A stretch of DNA of 37,210 nucleotides from Bacillus renqingensis (GCF_016464375.1 NZ_JADDIU010000014.1:1-37210), one strand, 5' to 3'; counted from the first letter of the stretch, positions 16,026-26,505 are shown. A program made the numbers and translations. Notes: generated from the letters alone by a model not told the origin.

Positions 16026-16802
16026 ATGGTCGGGAAGGTTTATTTAGTGGGTGCGGGTCCGGGAGATCCGGATCTGATTACCGTAAAGGGATTGCGGTGC
16101 ATTGAACAGGCGGATGTTATCCTCTACGATCGGTTAGTCAATCCACAAATTTTAAAGTATGCAAAAGTCGAGGCACAGCTTGTATATTGTGGCAAGCTGC
16201 CCCATTATCATACGATGAAGCAGGAAACGATCAATCACTTCTTAGTGAAATATGCCAAAAAAGGGTATCAAGTTGTCCGCTTAAAGGGAGGAGATCCTTT
16301 TGTTTTCGGGCGTGGCGGTGAAGAAGCCGAAGAATGTGCACAAAATAACATACCGTTTGAAATTGTTCCCGGGATAACGGCCGGGATTGCGGCTTCTGCC
16401 TATGCCGGGATTCCGCTCACGCATCGGACATTGAGTAAAAGCTTTGCCTTTATTACCGGCCATCAAGCCGGTGATGAAGCAGCGGAGCATCAATGGTCGC
16501 AGCTGGCGAATGGAGTCGATACGATTTGTGTTTATATGGGGGTGTCCCATCTGTCTACGATCATAAATCAATTGATCCGCTATGGTAAATCTCCGCAAAC
16601 ACCTATTGCTTTGATCCAATGGGGGACCTTAAGTGACCAGCGAAAAGTGGTTGGAACCCTTGAAACAATCGAAGAATTGGTACGAGATGCGCAGATTTCA
16701 AACCCTAGTATGATCGTGATTGGTGAGGTCGTCCGGCTGCATGAAAGATTGAATTGGTTCCAGGATGAGGTTGTGCCGAAATTACCTGTTGTTCATGGAT
16801 AA
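16026..16802 (+). CDS. sumT: Uroporphyrinogen-III C-methyltransferase (SUMT)
   Basis: Makes precorrin-2 from uroporphyrinogen III by two SAM-dependent methylations, the first committed step to siroheme. 258 aa, single-domain enzyme. The SAM site loop is VYLVGAGPGDPDLITVKG at 5-22; RLKGGDPFVFGRGGEE near 85-100 and VVPGITAGIAASAYAGIPLTHR are the other signatures. AAAGGAAG precedes the start; a GTG directly before the ATG is equally usable. It is 24 bp after cysC and belongs to the sulfate operon. SAM as its substrate fits an S-box-like leader upstream of the operon. Confidence 0.94.
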   Translation: MVGKVYLVGAGPGDPDLITVKGLRCIEQADVILYDRLVNPQILKYAKVEAQLVYCGKLPHYHTMKQETINHFLVKYAKKGYQVVRLKGGDPFVFGRGGEEAEECAQNNIPFEIVPGITAGIAASAYAGIPLTHRTLSKSFAFITGHQAGDEAAEHQWSQLANGVDTICVYMGVSHLSTIINQLIRYGKSPQTPIALIQWGTLSDQRKVVGTLETIEELVRDAQISNPSMIVIGEVVRLHERLNWFQDEVVPKLPVVHG

Positions 16803-16969
16803 TAGTAGATTTTTTTCACAGAAGGTTGGAGAGATTAGTAACTCATCGATAGTTGGATGGAAGTTGCAGTAATATGATGCTGACTCGAGATCGATTACTT
16901 AAAGGCACAGATAGGTTTATAAATAATACCCTCGATGTACGCGGTTAATCACAGAAAGGAGCATGCTGG

Positions 16970-17704
16970 ATGAAGGCGATTCTTTATATTGGCCATGGTA
17001 CCCGCTCGATAAAGGGAGCTGAGGAAGCCAAGAGATTTGTTAAACAGGTCATGCAGCGAATTGATGTGGAAATTCAGGAAATGAGTTTCCTCGAGCTAAC
17101 TGAACCGTTGATTAAGGAAGGTTTCAGACGATGTGTTGAAAAGGGAGCAACCGAAATTACTGTTGTTCCGCTGTTCCTGTTGGCGGCTAGTCATATTAAA
17201 CAAGATATCCCTCAGGTTTTGGCTTCTTTACAAGCTGATTATCCTCATGTTCAAGTTACAGTAAAGGATCCTTTTGGAGTGCAGGGAAGAATTTTGGATG
17301 CCGTTGCTGAGTTTGTTAGATCCAGTGCCGGTTACTTGAGGCAGTCGGATCATTTGTTAATTGTCGGGAGAGGAAGCAGTGACCCCGGAATCCAGGCTGA
17401 TTTTGCAAGGATTCGCGACGGCCTTAAGGAGCGTCTCGGCATTGAACATGTATCCGTTTGTTATTTAGCCGCCGCTGAACCAAGGCTGCAGGAAGGACTT
17501 TATACTATTTTGGAAAAAACCTCCGGTACCATCATTGTCGTTCCCTATTTATTATTTTCCGGTCTCCTTAGTGTTGAGGTCAATCGCGAAGTACTTAAAT
17601 GGAAAAACCAAGGCCGGCAGATCCTCGTTACTGAACCATTAAGCCGCCATCGGGTGATTGAGGATGTGGTCGTGGAACGAGCAAGCACCTGCGAGATAGT
17701 CTAG
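16970..17704 (+). CDS. sirB: Sirohydrochlorin ferrochelatase (CbiX/SirB family)
   Basis: Inserts Fe2+ into sirohydrochlorin to finish siroheme. 244 aa, the tandem two-domain chelatase form. LYIGHGTRSIKGAEEA at the N-terminus gives catalytic His9; VPLFLLAASHIKQDIP gives His75. The second repeat begins at LLIVGRGSSDPG, where the His is replaced by Arg, as expected for the non-catalytic half. AAAGGAG precedes the ATG. About 165 bp separate it from sumT with no terminator seen. The stop codon TAG is also the first three bases of a tandem repeat array. Confidence 0.93.
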   Translation: MKAILYIGHGTRSIKGAEEAKRFVKQVMQRIDVEIQEMSFLELTEPLIKEGFRRCVEKGATEITVVPLFLLAASHIKQDIPQVLASLQADYPHVQVTVKDPFGVQGRILDAVAEFVRSSAGYLRQSDHLLIVGRGSSDPGIQADFARIRDGLKERLGIEHVSVCYLAAAEPRLQEGLYTILEKTSGTIIVVPYLLFSGLLSVEVNREVLKWKNQGRQILVTEPLSRHRVIEDVVVERASTCEIV

Positions 17705-17858
17705 CTGCCCTCTGGGACAGGAAAAAAGGGTATAGAGGTCAACCAGAAAGTCCGTAGCTGCCCTCTGGATAGAAAAAAAGGTTATAGAGGTCAACTAAAA
17801 GAGCCCTAGCTGCCCTTAAGAAAAGAGGAACCGGTTTAAAGGTCACGTAGAAATCAGC
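17702..17858 (+). repeat. Three tandem 52-53 nt repeats between sirB and cysJ
   Basis: Units start at 17702, 17755 and 17807, each with TAGCTGCCCT, and share a distal AAAGGTCA or AGAGGTCAAC block. Units 1 and 2 are closest; unit 3 is diverged. In units 1 and 2 CCTCT can pair with AGAGG (17709-17713 with 17734-17738; 17762-17766 with 17786-17790). In unit 3 the equivalent bases are CCTT and AAGG (17814-17817, 17839-17842), so pairing is kept although the sequence changed. Function unknown; it could be a structured spacer controlling cysJI expression. Confidence 0.8.
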
Positions 17859-17912
17859 AAGCAAATAATTCCTTTTAAAAAAATATACAAACCCATAGTG
17901 AGGTGGATTTTT

Positions 17913-19724
17913 TTGCCATTACAAGTATTAAACAGCCCGTTTAGTCAGGAACAGGCAGAGCTCCTCAACCGTCTTCTGCCAACACTAACAGATTCACAGA
18001 AGGCCTGGTTAAGCGGCTACTTAGCTGCTGCGCTCCAGCCAACTTTTGTTCAAGGAAATGCAGCATTACAGCCATTATCGCAAACTACTAACCAATCAGT
18101 CTCGAAAGAAGTAACCATTTTGTACGGATCGCAAACAGGAAACGCACAAGGGCTGGCTAAAAAAGCAGCAGATGCATTTGCGGCAAACGGATTACAGGTG
18201 ACCGTATCGTCCATGAGTGATTTTAAACTGAACCATTTGAAGAAAGTGCAAAACCTCTTAGTAGTAGTCAGTACACATGGGGAAGGAGATCCCCCGGACA
18301 ATGCGCTAACGTTCCATGAATTTCTTTACAGTAAAAGAGCACCGAAGCTAGACGATTTACATTTTTCTGTTTTGGCACTTGGCGACAGTTCCTATGAGTT
18401 TTTCTGCCAGACAGGAAAAGATTTTGATCAACGCTTGGAGGAACTAGGTGGGACACGGCTTTATCCGCGCTTTGATTGCGACGTTGATTATGATGAGCCT
18501 GCAGAAGAATGGCTTCAAGGGGTACTTGGCAGCATAAGGGAAGCACAGAACGAAAATCCTGTCCCATCACCAGCTGCACCACTACAAACGGTCGAATCTA
18601 TCTATTCAAGAACGAATCCGTTCCGAGCGGAAGTGTTAGAAAATATCAATCTAAACGGTCGCGGTTCAAACAAGGAAACCCGTCATCTCGAGATATCATT
18701 AGAGGGTTCCGGTTTCACATTTGCACCAGGGGACAGCTTGGGAATTTATCCGGAAAACGACCAAGTTCTTGTAGAACTGCTTCTCCATGAATTGAAATGG
18801 AATCCGGAGGAGCCTGTGACGGTAAAACCCGGAGATGAACGCCCGCTTAAAGATGCTTTGCTCTCATTCTATGAAATAACGGTTTTAACAAAACCGCTTC
18901 TTGAAAAAATCAGCAAGCTTTCAAACAATAAAGAATTACAAGAACTTTTATCACCGGGCAATGAAGAAAAAGCAAAAAAGTACTTAAAAAATCGTGACTT
19001 GCTGGATTTCATTCGTGATTTTGGTGTGTGGGGTGAATCGGCACAAGAGTTTGTTTCTGTACTCCGTAAAATACCTGCCCGGCTCTATTCCATTGCCAGC
19101 AGTTTAGCGGCCAATCCGGATGAAGTCCATGTAACCATTGGTGCGGTTCGCTATGAAGCAAACGGAAGGAAACGAAACGGGGTTTGCTCGATTCATACAG
19201 CTGAGCGGCTGCAGCCGGGGGATACGCTCCCTGTCTTCATTCAGCATAACGAAAATTTTAAACTGCCGCAGAATCCGGATGCTCCAATTATCATGGTTGG
19301 ACCGGGAACCGGTGTTGCGCCATTCCGTTCCTTTATGCAGGAACGTGAGGAAATGGGGGCGGAAGGAAAGTCATGGATGTTCTTCGGAGATCAGCATTTT
19401 GTGACCGACTTTCTCTACCAGATTGAGTGGCAAACATGGTTGAAAAACGGTATTTTAACGAAAATGGATGTTGCTTTTTCACGGGATCAGGAAGAAAAGG
19501 TATATGTGCAGCATCGCATGCTTGAACATAGCAAAGAATTGTTCGAATGGCTGGAAGCAGGAGCTTATTTCTACGTATGTGGCGATGAGAAAAACATGGC
19601 CCATGACGTTCATCAGACATTACTGGAAATCATCGAAAAAGAAGGCGGGATGAGCCGGGAAAAAGCGGAAGCTTATCTTGCCAATCTGCAGCAGCAAAGA
19701 CGTTATCAGCGGGATGTCTATTGA
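17913..19724 (+). CDS. cysJ: Sulfite reductase (NADPH) flavoprotein alpha subunit
   Basis: Passes electrons from NADPH through FAD and FMN to CysI. 603 aa. The TTG start follows GAGGTGG by 8 nt and gives MPLQVLNSPFSQEQ, matching the usual N-terminus; a GTG at 17898 lies in the ribosome site itself. The FMN-binding flavodoxin domain (about 70-205) has TILYGSQTGNAQG and STHGEGDPPDNA. The FAD domain shows PARLYSIASS, and the NADPH site VGPGTGVAPFRSFMQER. The conserved C-terminus QQRRYQRDVY is intact. cysI follows after about 60 bp with its own ribosome site. Confidence 0.95.
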   Translation: MPLQVLNSPFSQEQAELLNRLLPTLTDSQKAWLSGYLAAALQPTFVQGNAALQPLSQTTNQSVSKEVTILYGSQTGNAQGLAKKAADAFAANGLQVTVSSMSDFKLNHLKKVQNLLVVVSTHGEGDPPDNALTFHEFLYSKRAPKLDDLHFSVLALGDSSYEFFCQTGKDFDQRLEELGGTRLYPRFDCDVDYDEPAEEWLQGVLGSIREAQNENPVPSPAAPLQTVESIYSRTNPFRAEVLENINLNGRGSNKETRHLEISLEGSGFTFAPGDSLGIYPENDQVLVELLLHELKWNPEEPVTVKPGDERPLKDALLSFYEITVLTKPLLEKISKLSNNKELQELLSPGNEEKAKKYLKNRDLLDFIRDFGVWGESAQEFVSVLRKIPARLYSIASSLAANPDEVHVTIGAVRYEANGRKRNGVCSIHTAERLQPGDTLPVFIQHNENFKLPQNPDAPIIMVGPGTGVAPFRSFMQEREEMGAEGKSWMFFGDQHFVTDFLYQIEWQTWLKNGILTKMDVAFSRDQEEKVYVQHRMLEHSKELFEWLEAGAYFYVCGDEKNMAHDVHQTLLEIIEKEGGMSREKAEAYLANLQQQRRYQRDVY

Positions 19725-19787
19725 TAAAAACTCTGCGGTAAATGACAAAACAAACATTTGAGATATTTAGAAAGGAGTTTTTTCCCC

Positions 19788-21509
19788 ATGGTTTTGAAAC
19801 AAATTTTATCAGCACCGGATGGACCACCGAGTGATGTGGAGCGGATTAAAAAGGAAAGCAACTATCTGGAGGGGACATTAAGAGAATCGATACAGGATCG
19901 CCTCAGTGCCGGGATTAACGATGACGATAATCGATTAATGAAATTCCATGGCAGCTACCTGCAAGATAATCGCGACCTAAGGAATGAGCGGCAAAAGCAA
20001 AAGCTTGAACCTGCATATGGATTTATGGTGCGTGTCCGCGCTCCAGGCGGTGTCGTTACATCCGATCAATGGCTAGTGTTAGAGGAACTGGCGCAAAAAT
20101 ACGCCAATGGGGCATTAAAGCTGACGACCCGCCAGTCATTCCAAATGCATGGTATTTTAAAATGGGATATGAAAACAACCATTCAGGAAATAAACAACAC
20201 GCTCTTAAATACACTTGCAGCCTGCGGTGATGTCAACCGGAATGTGATGTGCAACCCTAATCCGTATCAGTCGGAAATTCACTCCGAGGTACATGAATAT
20301 GCCAGCACGTTAAGTGAGTATTTATTACCACGGACAAGAGCGTATCATGAAATTTGGCTTGATGAGGAAAAAGTAGCTGGCACGCCCGAAGTAGAGGAAA
20401 TTGAGCCGATTTATGGACCACTCTATTTGCCGCGAAAGTTCAAGATTGGGATTGCGGTACCTCCATCAAATGATGTCGATGTTTTTTCACAGGATTTGGG
20501 CTTGATTGCCATTGTTGAAGAGGGGAAGCTGATTGGTTTCAACCTCGCCATCGGCGGCGGCATGGGCTTCACTCATGGTGACAAAGCAACATATCCTCAG
20601 GTTGCCAAAGTGATTGGCTTTTGCACACCAGACAAAATTGTGGAAGTAGCGGAAAAGACAATTACGATTCAACGTGATTATGGAAACCGTTCCGTCCGCA
20701 AAAATGCCCGCTTCAAGTACACAATTGACCGTCTTGGCCTCGATGTTGTGAAGGAAGAATTGGAACGCCGCCTTGGCTGGAAATTGGAAGAGGCAAAGCC
20801 GTACCAGTTTGACCATAATGGCGACCGCTATGGCTGGGTAGAAGGCAACAATGGAAAATGGCACTTTACCTTGTTTGTGCAAAACGGTCGTGTGAAGGAT
20901 TTTCCCGATTACAAACTGAAGACCGGCTTGCGCGAAATTGCAAAAATCCATTCAGGTGACTTCCGGTTAACAGCGAATCAAAACTTGATTATTGCGAATG
21001 TTTCAAGAGAGAATAAAGAACAAATCAGCCAGCTGCTTAACCAGTATAGCTTGACAGATGGCCGGTTTCATTCGGCACTGCGCCGCAATTCTATGGCCTG
21101 TGTAGCGCTCCCAACCTGTGGTCTGGCAATGGCGGAAAGCCAGCGCTATTTACCGGGTTTAATTGATAAAATCGAAGAGATACTGGATGAAAATGGCCTT
21201 CGTGATGAAGAAATTACGATTCGAATGACCGGCTGTCCAAATGGCTGTGCTCGTCCGGCACTTGCGGAAATTGCCTTTATGGGTAAAGCTCCTGGAAAAT
21301 ATAATATGTATCTCGGGGGAGCATTTGATGGCAGCCGCTTAAATAAGATGTATCGTGAAAACATTGGCGAAGAGGAAATTTTAAGCGAATTGCGTGTACT
21401 ATTGTCCCGCTATGCAGAGGAACGTCTTGAAGGGGAACACTTCGGTGACTATGTCATTCGCGCTGGAATCATTACAGCGGTAACGGATGGTACAAATTTC
21501 CATAGTTAA
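19788..21509 (+). CDS. cysI: Sulfite reductase hemoprotein beta subunit
   Basis: Six-electron reduction of sulfite to sulfide at a coupled siroheme-[4Fe-4S] centre. 573 aa. Cluster ligands are Cys438 and Cys444 ([10 protein letters not shown]) and Cys483 and Cys487 ([10 protein letters not shown]). The siroheme-binding [14 protein letters not shown] and [11 protein letters not shown] near the N-terminus and [10 protein letters not shown] are all present. AAAGGAG precedes ATG 19788; the longer frame from 19758 has no site. It ends the sulfur region, with a terminator at 21591. The siroheme it needs is made by the sumT, sirC and sirB products encoded upstream. Confidence 0.96.
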   Translation: MVLKQILSAPDGPPSDVERIKKESNYLEGTLRESIQDRLSAGINDDDNRLMKFHGSYLQDNRDLRNERQKQKLEPAYGFMVRVRAPGGVVTSDQWLVLEELAQKYANGALKLTTRQSFQMHGILKWDMKTTIQEINNTLLNTLAACGDVNRNVMCNPNPYQSEIHSEVHEYASTLSEYLLPRTRAYHEIWLDEEKVAGTPEVEEIEPIYGPLYLPRKFKIGIAVPPSNDVDVFSQDLGLIAIVEEGKLIGFNLAIGGGMGFTHGDKATYPQVAKVIGFCTPDKIVEVAEKTITIQRDYGNRSVRKNARFKYTIDRLGLDVVKEELERRLGWKLEEAKPYQFDHNGDRYGWVEGNNGKWHFTLFVQNGRVKDFPDYKLKTGLREIAKIHSGDFRLTANQNLIIANVSRENKEQISQLLNQYSLTDGRFHSALRRNSMACVALPTCGLAMAESQRYLPGLIDKIEEILDENGLRDEEITIRMTGCPNGCARPALAEIAFMGKAPGKYNMYLGGAFDGSRLNKMYRENIGEEEILSELRVLLSRYAEERLEGEHFGDYVIRAGIITAVTDGTNFHS

Positions 21510-21590
21510 TTGGTAGGACTTATCTAAATGGAGACAATTAGGAAGCCTTAATCTTACGTTTTGCCCAATAGAAATCCATAAGGAACGAGT

Positions 21591-21624
21591 TCCGGCAGTA
21601 TTCGACAGCTGCCGGAGCCTTTTT
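21591..21624 (+). terminator. Terminator of cysJI
   Basis: Stem TCCGGCAG / CTGCCGGA (21591-21598, 21609-21616) with a 10-nt loop, followed by GCCTTTTTC. Confidence 0.8.
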
Positions 21625-21655
21625 CTTACATAACACTTCCCGTTTGTTAGGATTT

Positions 21656-22471
21656 TTAGGCTTCGCTCAGTCCTTCCTTTTGCTGGATCCGCTCTAGAAT
21701 TCTCCGTTTTTTATACAACATGATTCCCGTTTCCGCAACATCCTGAATGGTTGAACGATTGATAAGAGCTCCAAAAATTACACCGGCAATCGGGACTAGC
21801 TGAAAGAGCTTTTTCCAGCCGAAATTATCGCGATAGGTCGTCACTACCTCTCGCCATCCCTGCAGTTGCGAGATCATGCGGTTATTTTTTCTATTTGAAT
21901 TAAAATCGGACAGGTCTTCTAAAATGGCTCTTTTTCCAACTATGTCAGAGGAGGTAAATTGCAGGCATTTGACGATAAAAATCCGTTCCGCCTTTTCTTT
22001 TGGGTCATAGCCGTAGCACAAGGCAATTTCCTGCAGTACTTTAAGTGATAAGCCCAATAAAACAGGGATATCAATGGCTAGCGTAAAAATTCCGCCTATT
22101 CCAGTGGTAGCCCCTTGGATGGCTGCGACTTTTTTTCTAGAGTTCATCAGTTCATCCGCCACCTCATCCATGTTTGCAAGCGGTAACTGTATGACTTGGG
22201 CGAGGCTTGTCACATCATTATCTGGTTTGAATTTGTTAAAAATCGTTTTTTCACTGATTAGGTATTGACCGCCAGTTTGAATATAGCTCCCTAGCTCATC
22301 AATCGCAATCCCGATCTTGTCTTGAATAAATTGTGGTGTCAGTTTATCCAGCAATGCAAAGGGGATTCGTCCAATTTTTTCCCAGAACCATAACCCTTTT
22401 TGGTCTTTTTCCCATTTTTCAATTTTTCTTAATTCTTGTTCCAAAAACTCGGCTGTTTCAGTGGTTGGCAA
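21656..22471 (-). CDS. EcsC-family protein
   Basis: 271 aa. The family signature is spread along the protein: QGATTGIGGIFTLAIDIPVLLGLSLKVLQEIALCYGYDP near 117-155, then FQLVPIAGVIFGALINRSTIQDVAETGIMLYKKRRI near the C-terminus. Two hydrophobic stretches (about 120-145 and 225-240) suggest membrane contact. EcsC proteins are linked to transport and secretion phenotypes in Bacillus but have no defined reaction. GAAGGAG lies about 10 nt before a TTG start (22469-22471); no ATG is close enough to be an alternative. It converges with cysI. Confidence 0.85.
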   Translation of the reverse strand: MPTTETAEFLEQELRKIEKWEKDQKGLWFWEKIGRIPFALLDKLTPQFIQDKIGIAIDELGSYIQTGGQYLISEKTIFNKFKPDNDVTSLAQVIQLPLANMDEVADELMNSRKKVAAIQGATTGIGGIFTLAIDIPVLLGLSLKVLQEIALCYGYDPKEKAERIFIVKCLQFTSSDIVGKRAILEDLSDFNSNRKNNRMISQLQGWREVVTTYRDNFGWKKLFQLVPIAGVIFGALINRSTIQDVAETGIMLYKKRRILERIQQKEGLSEA

Positions 22472-22586
22472 ACTAACTCAACTCCTTCAATAAATTTTGA
22501 TATAGGTTAACTCTATATACGGATGAAAAAATATCAAGTTTCATATATAGGATGAGGTTGTTTAAAATCTGTCAAAAACCGACCTT

Positions 22587-22615
22587 AAAAAAGCCAAGAA
22601 ATTCTTGGCTTTTTT
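22587..22615. terminator. Bidirectional terminator after ldh
   Basis: Near-perfect palindrome with arms AAAAAAGCCAAGAA / TTCTTGGCTTTTTT (22587-22600, 22602-22615), U-rich on both strands. It ends ldh on the minus strand, 10 bp after the stop. Confidence 0.85.
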
Positions 22616-22624
22616 CAACAGTTA

Positions 22625-23605
<981 letters not shown>

Positions 23606-23622
23606 TTAACCAACTAATGATT

Positions 23623-23772
23623 CTAATAAAAAGAAGTAAAAGTAACTGTACTTAATCGTTTTAATTTAAATACCGTTAACAGGATAATAATAAAAATAAT
23701 GGGAATGGCGGCAATGATTGCGGATAACCAAATGTTATTTAGTGGATAATAGGTTTGTTCCCATACAGACAA
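23623..23772 (-). pseudogene. lctP: N-terminal remnant of L-lactate permease (lctP)
   Basis: A short minus-strand frame with AGGAG 10 nt before a TTG start. It encodes SVWEQTYYPLNNIWLSA, then IIAAIPIIFIIILLTVFKL, and stops 49 codons in. The WxQxYxPLxxxxLSAxxAxxPIIFxxxxL pattern is that of the first helix of L-lactate permease, a protein of over 500 residues; the last nine residues do not look like it. The remainder of the gene is absent, and ldh begins 44 bp downstream, so an internal deletion that joined the permease start to the ldh region is the simplest explanation. The surviving promoter could still drive ldh. A new small membrane protein is the alternative. Confidence 0.65.
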
Positions 23773-23981
23773 GTAAATTCAACTCCTAGATTAACATTCA
23801 TAATTAGTATTTTCTTTAGAAATTCCCCTATTCTTTTTTTTAAAACTAAATTCTATCAGAAAATTTTTCCTGCTAGTCTAAGTTTTGTTGCTAAGGCTAT
23901 ACGGATTACTTATTTTTTGAACTTGCCCCAAACCCTGCTGTGCGTTATTCTCTAACCATAGCGGTATGGGGAGTGAAAATC

Positions 23982-24671
23982 ATGCAAAAGATATTTATCG
24001 TTGAAGATGATCCGCAAATACGTCAGTTACTTAAGGAGCATTTAGAGAAATATAATTATCAAGTGGAAGTTATTACTGAGTTTGGCAATGTGTTAGAGGT
24101 ATTTAATAAGTTTCAGCCACATTTGGTGCTCATGGATGTAAACTTGCCGAAGTTCGATGGCTTTTTCTGGTGCCGGCAAATTCGTACAGTATCAACTTGT
24201 CCGATTCTGTTTATTTCCGCAAGAGCAGATAAAATGGACCAAGTTATCGCCCTGCAGAACGGTGCAGATGACTATATTACAAAGCCGTTCTATCCGGAAG
24301 TGGTGCTGGCGAAGGTGGAGAGCCAATTGCGCCGGGCATACGGGGATTATGCTGCTGCACCAAGGATCATCACATCAGGGGGATTAAGTTTAAATGTTGA
24401 TACACAAGAACTCCAATATCAAAATAAAACAGCTGAACTAAGTTATAAAGAAGCCATTTTACTAAAAATTTTAATGGAACATGCGGGTCAAGTCGTCAGC
24501 CGGCTGTTTTTACTGGATGCACTTTGGGATGATCACCGATATGTTGGCGAAAATACACTGAATGTCTATATCACACGCTTACGTAAAAGTCTTGAGCCAT
24601 TTGGGCTTGAGCATTCGGTTGAAACCGTGCGCGGAGTCGGATACAGACTAAAGGCCGGCGAGAGTAAATGA
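23982..24671 (+). CDS. yxdJ: YxdJ/BceR-type response regulator
   Basis: OmpR-family regulator, 229 aa. The acidic pair in KIFIVEDD is near 9-10, Asp52 in VLMDVNLPKFDG, Lys101 in ITKPF. A winged-helix output domain lies at about 130-228 (LSYKEAILLKIL, GENTLNVYITRLRKSL, GVGYRLK). GGGGAGTG sits 8 nt before ATG 23982; the longer frame from 23940 is not supported. It overlaps the kinase by 4 nt. The five-gene order that follows equals yxdJKLM-yxeA of B. subtilis, a module reported to respond to the cationic peptide LL-37. Confidence 0.9.
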   Translation: MQKIFIVEDDPQIRQLLKEHLEKYNYQVEVITEFGNVLEVFNKFQPHLVLMDVNLPKFDGFFWCRQIRTVSTCPILFISARADKMDQVIALQNGADDYITKPFYPEVVLAKVESQLRRAYGDYAAAPRIITSGGLSLNVDTQELQYQNKTAELSYKEAILLKILMEHAGQVVSRLFLLDALWDDHRYVGENTLNVYITRLRKSLEPFGLEHSVETVRGVGYRLKAGESK

Positions 24672-25672
24672 AACTTTTTCTTAGAGATCACCTGCCACTG
24701 ATTAGCTTAAATCTGATCCAGCTGCTTATTTTACTAGCGGTCATCTGGCTGGATGGCTACAAAAGGCTTACAATACTTCTGTATATCCTGTTACTCGGTA
24801 TCGTTTTTCTTGCCGTTTATTTAATTGTCCGTTACGTACAAAATCGAACGCTTTATCTACTGCTTTCTAAGGCAGAGACTGTGACTAATCTCGATGACAC
24901 GATCCGGCTTGAAGCACACTCACCTTCAGCAAAACAAACAGAACGACTGCTGAAGAAACAATACGAACTCTTTACGGAAAGAGTCCATCATTACGAATCC
25001 CAGCAAAAACAGCATCTGCTGTTTATGAATCAATGGGTGCATCAAATGAAGACACCACTTTCTGTTGCCAATCTATTGACAAAGGGGCATCCGCAACCAC
25101 TATTCGCCGATTTACAAGAACAGCTCGATCGGATGGAAAAAGGGCTTGATATGGTGCTCTATATGTCACGTCTCGAAAGCTTTGAACTAGACTTTTTTTT
25201 GGAAAAAATCGATGTACTTGAGCTTTTAAATGAGGTGCTGCGGGACCATCGTCGTTTATTTATTAGAAATGAAATTTACCCTTCTGTCGAAGCGGAGCAA
25301 GGTTTGGTAATTATTAGTGACCGAAAGTGGCTTTCCTTTATTTTGTCACAGATTTTGACCAATGCTGTAAAGTATTCAGCTGGACAAAGTGAAATCACCA
25401 TTTGTTTGTTCAGAAAAGACAATGCCTATGTGTTAGAGGTGGAGGATTATGGAGTGGGCATCCCACCGCAGGATATTCCCCGTGTGTTTGATCCTCATTT
25501 TACCGGTGAAAATGGACGGGTATTTCGCGAGTCAACAGGGATGGGGCTTTATATAGCTAAAGAAGTGTGCCGACGTTTAAACCATTCGATTGAAGTAGAA
25601 TCTATTCAAGACCAAGGTACCACGGTTCGAATGTCATTTGTTATTCCTCACGACGACCTTACATCGATGTAA
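24668..25672 (+). CDS. yxdK: YxdK/BceS-type intramembrane-sensing histidine kinase
   Basis: 334 aa. Two closely spaced transmembrane helices (about 11-29 and 34-54) with only a short loop between them, no sensor domain, then a coiled linker. His125 is in NQWVHQMKTPLSV; LTNAVKYS, VEDYGVGIPPQD and STGMGLYIAKEV are the ATPase motifs. ATG overlaps the regulator stop as ATGA. It should sense through the YxdLM transporter as Bce kinases do. Confidence 0.92.
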   Translation: MKLFLRDHLPLISLNLIQLLILLAVIWLDGYKRLTILLYILLLGIVFLAVYLIVRYVQNRTLYLLLSKAETVTNLDDTIRLEAHSPSAKQTERLLKKQYELFTERVHHYESQQKQHLLFMNQWVHQMKTPLSVANLLTKGHPQPLFADLQEQLDRMEKGLDMVLYMSRLESFELDFFLEKIDVLELLNEVLRDHRRLFIRNEIYPSVEAEQGLVIISDRKWLSFILSQILTNAVKYSAGQSEITICLFRKDNAYVLEVEDYGVGIPPQDIPRVFDPHFTGENGRVFRESTGMGLYIAKEVCRRLNHSIEVESIQDQGTTVRMSFVIPHDDLTSM

Positions 25673-25749
25673 GGAAAGTGTAATGGAAACAGGTGGCTTC
25701 TTTTTTTTGTCCACGTTAAGCTATGTATATCAGAAAGGATGAATGATAC

Positions 25750-26505
25750 ATGGAAACATTACAAATTAACCAAGTTAGTAAAGTTTATAACGGCAAAATA
25801 TCCTATAAAGCTTTGGCAGATATTTCGTTTCATATTCAGCAAGGTGAGTTTGTCGGCATCATGGGCCCGTCCGGTAGTGGTAAAACCACACTACTCAATT
25901 TAATTTCCACGATTGACAAACCAACGTCAGGTGAAATCCTGATAAATGGGAAAAAGGCAGCCGGCTTATCAAAAAGAGAGCTTGCATTGTTTCGCCGTCG
26001 TGAATTTGGCCTTGTCTTTCAAGATTTTAATCTGCTTGATACGTTAACGGTTAAAGAAAATATCATTTTACCGTTAACGCTCGATAAAATGAAGCTTAGT
26101 TTGATGAATGAACGCGTCCAAAAGGTGGCAGAGCGAATTGGGATCCGCGATATTTTGGATAAACGGACATATGAAATATCGGGCGGTCAGCGTCAAAGGA
26201 CGGCGATTGCACGAGCTGTGATCCATCAGCCGGCACTGCTTCTTGCCGATGAGCCAACAGGTAATCTTGACTCCAACGCTTCAAGAAGCGTAATGGAAAT
26301 GTTTGAATCGCTGAATCAGGAGGATCGTATGACGACCCTTTTGGTGACGCATGACCCTGTTGCCGCCAGCTACTGTCAGCGGATTATCTTTATTAAAGAC
26401 GGCCAGCTTCATAATGAGCTGCGCCGCGGTGATCACAAGCAAACATTCTATCAGGAAATCATCAATACCCTGTCATTTTTAGGAGGGGATTCTCGTGACG
26501 TTTAG
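25750..26505 (+). CDS. yxdL: YxdL/BceA-type ABC transporter ATPase
   Basis: 251 aa. Walker A GPSGSGKTT at 39-47, Q-loop [15 protein letters not shown] near 90, ISGGQ at 143-147, Walker B LLADEPTGNLD near 165-175, VTHD switch. AAAGGATG precedes the ATG. 77 bp separate it from yxdK; unlike in front of bceA, no TNACA-N4-TGTAA-type inverted repeat was seen there. It shares 11 nt with the permease gene, the same overlap as in the bceAB pair at 5617-5627. Confidence 0.93.
   Translation: METLQINQVSKVYNGKISYKALADISFHIQQGEFVGIMGPSGSGKTTLLNLISTIDKPTSGEILINGKKAAGLSKRELALFRRREFGLVFQDFNLLDTLTVKENIILPLTLDKMKLSLMNERVQKVAERIGIRDILDKRTYEISGGQRQRTAIARAVIHQPALLLADEPTGNLDSNASRSVMEMFESLNQEDRMTTLLVTHDPVAASYCQRIIFIKDGQLHNELRRGDHKQTFYQEIINTLSFLGGDSRDV

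Noticed and set aside
25673..25749. BceR-type operator before yxdL
   Set aside because: Scanned for TNACA-N4-TGTAA and related inverted repeats; none convincing.
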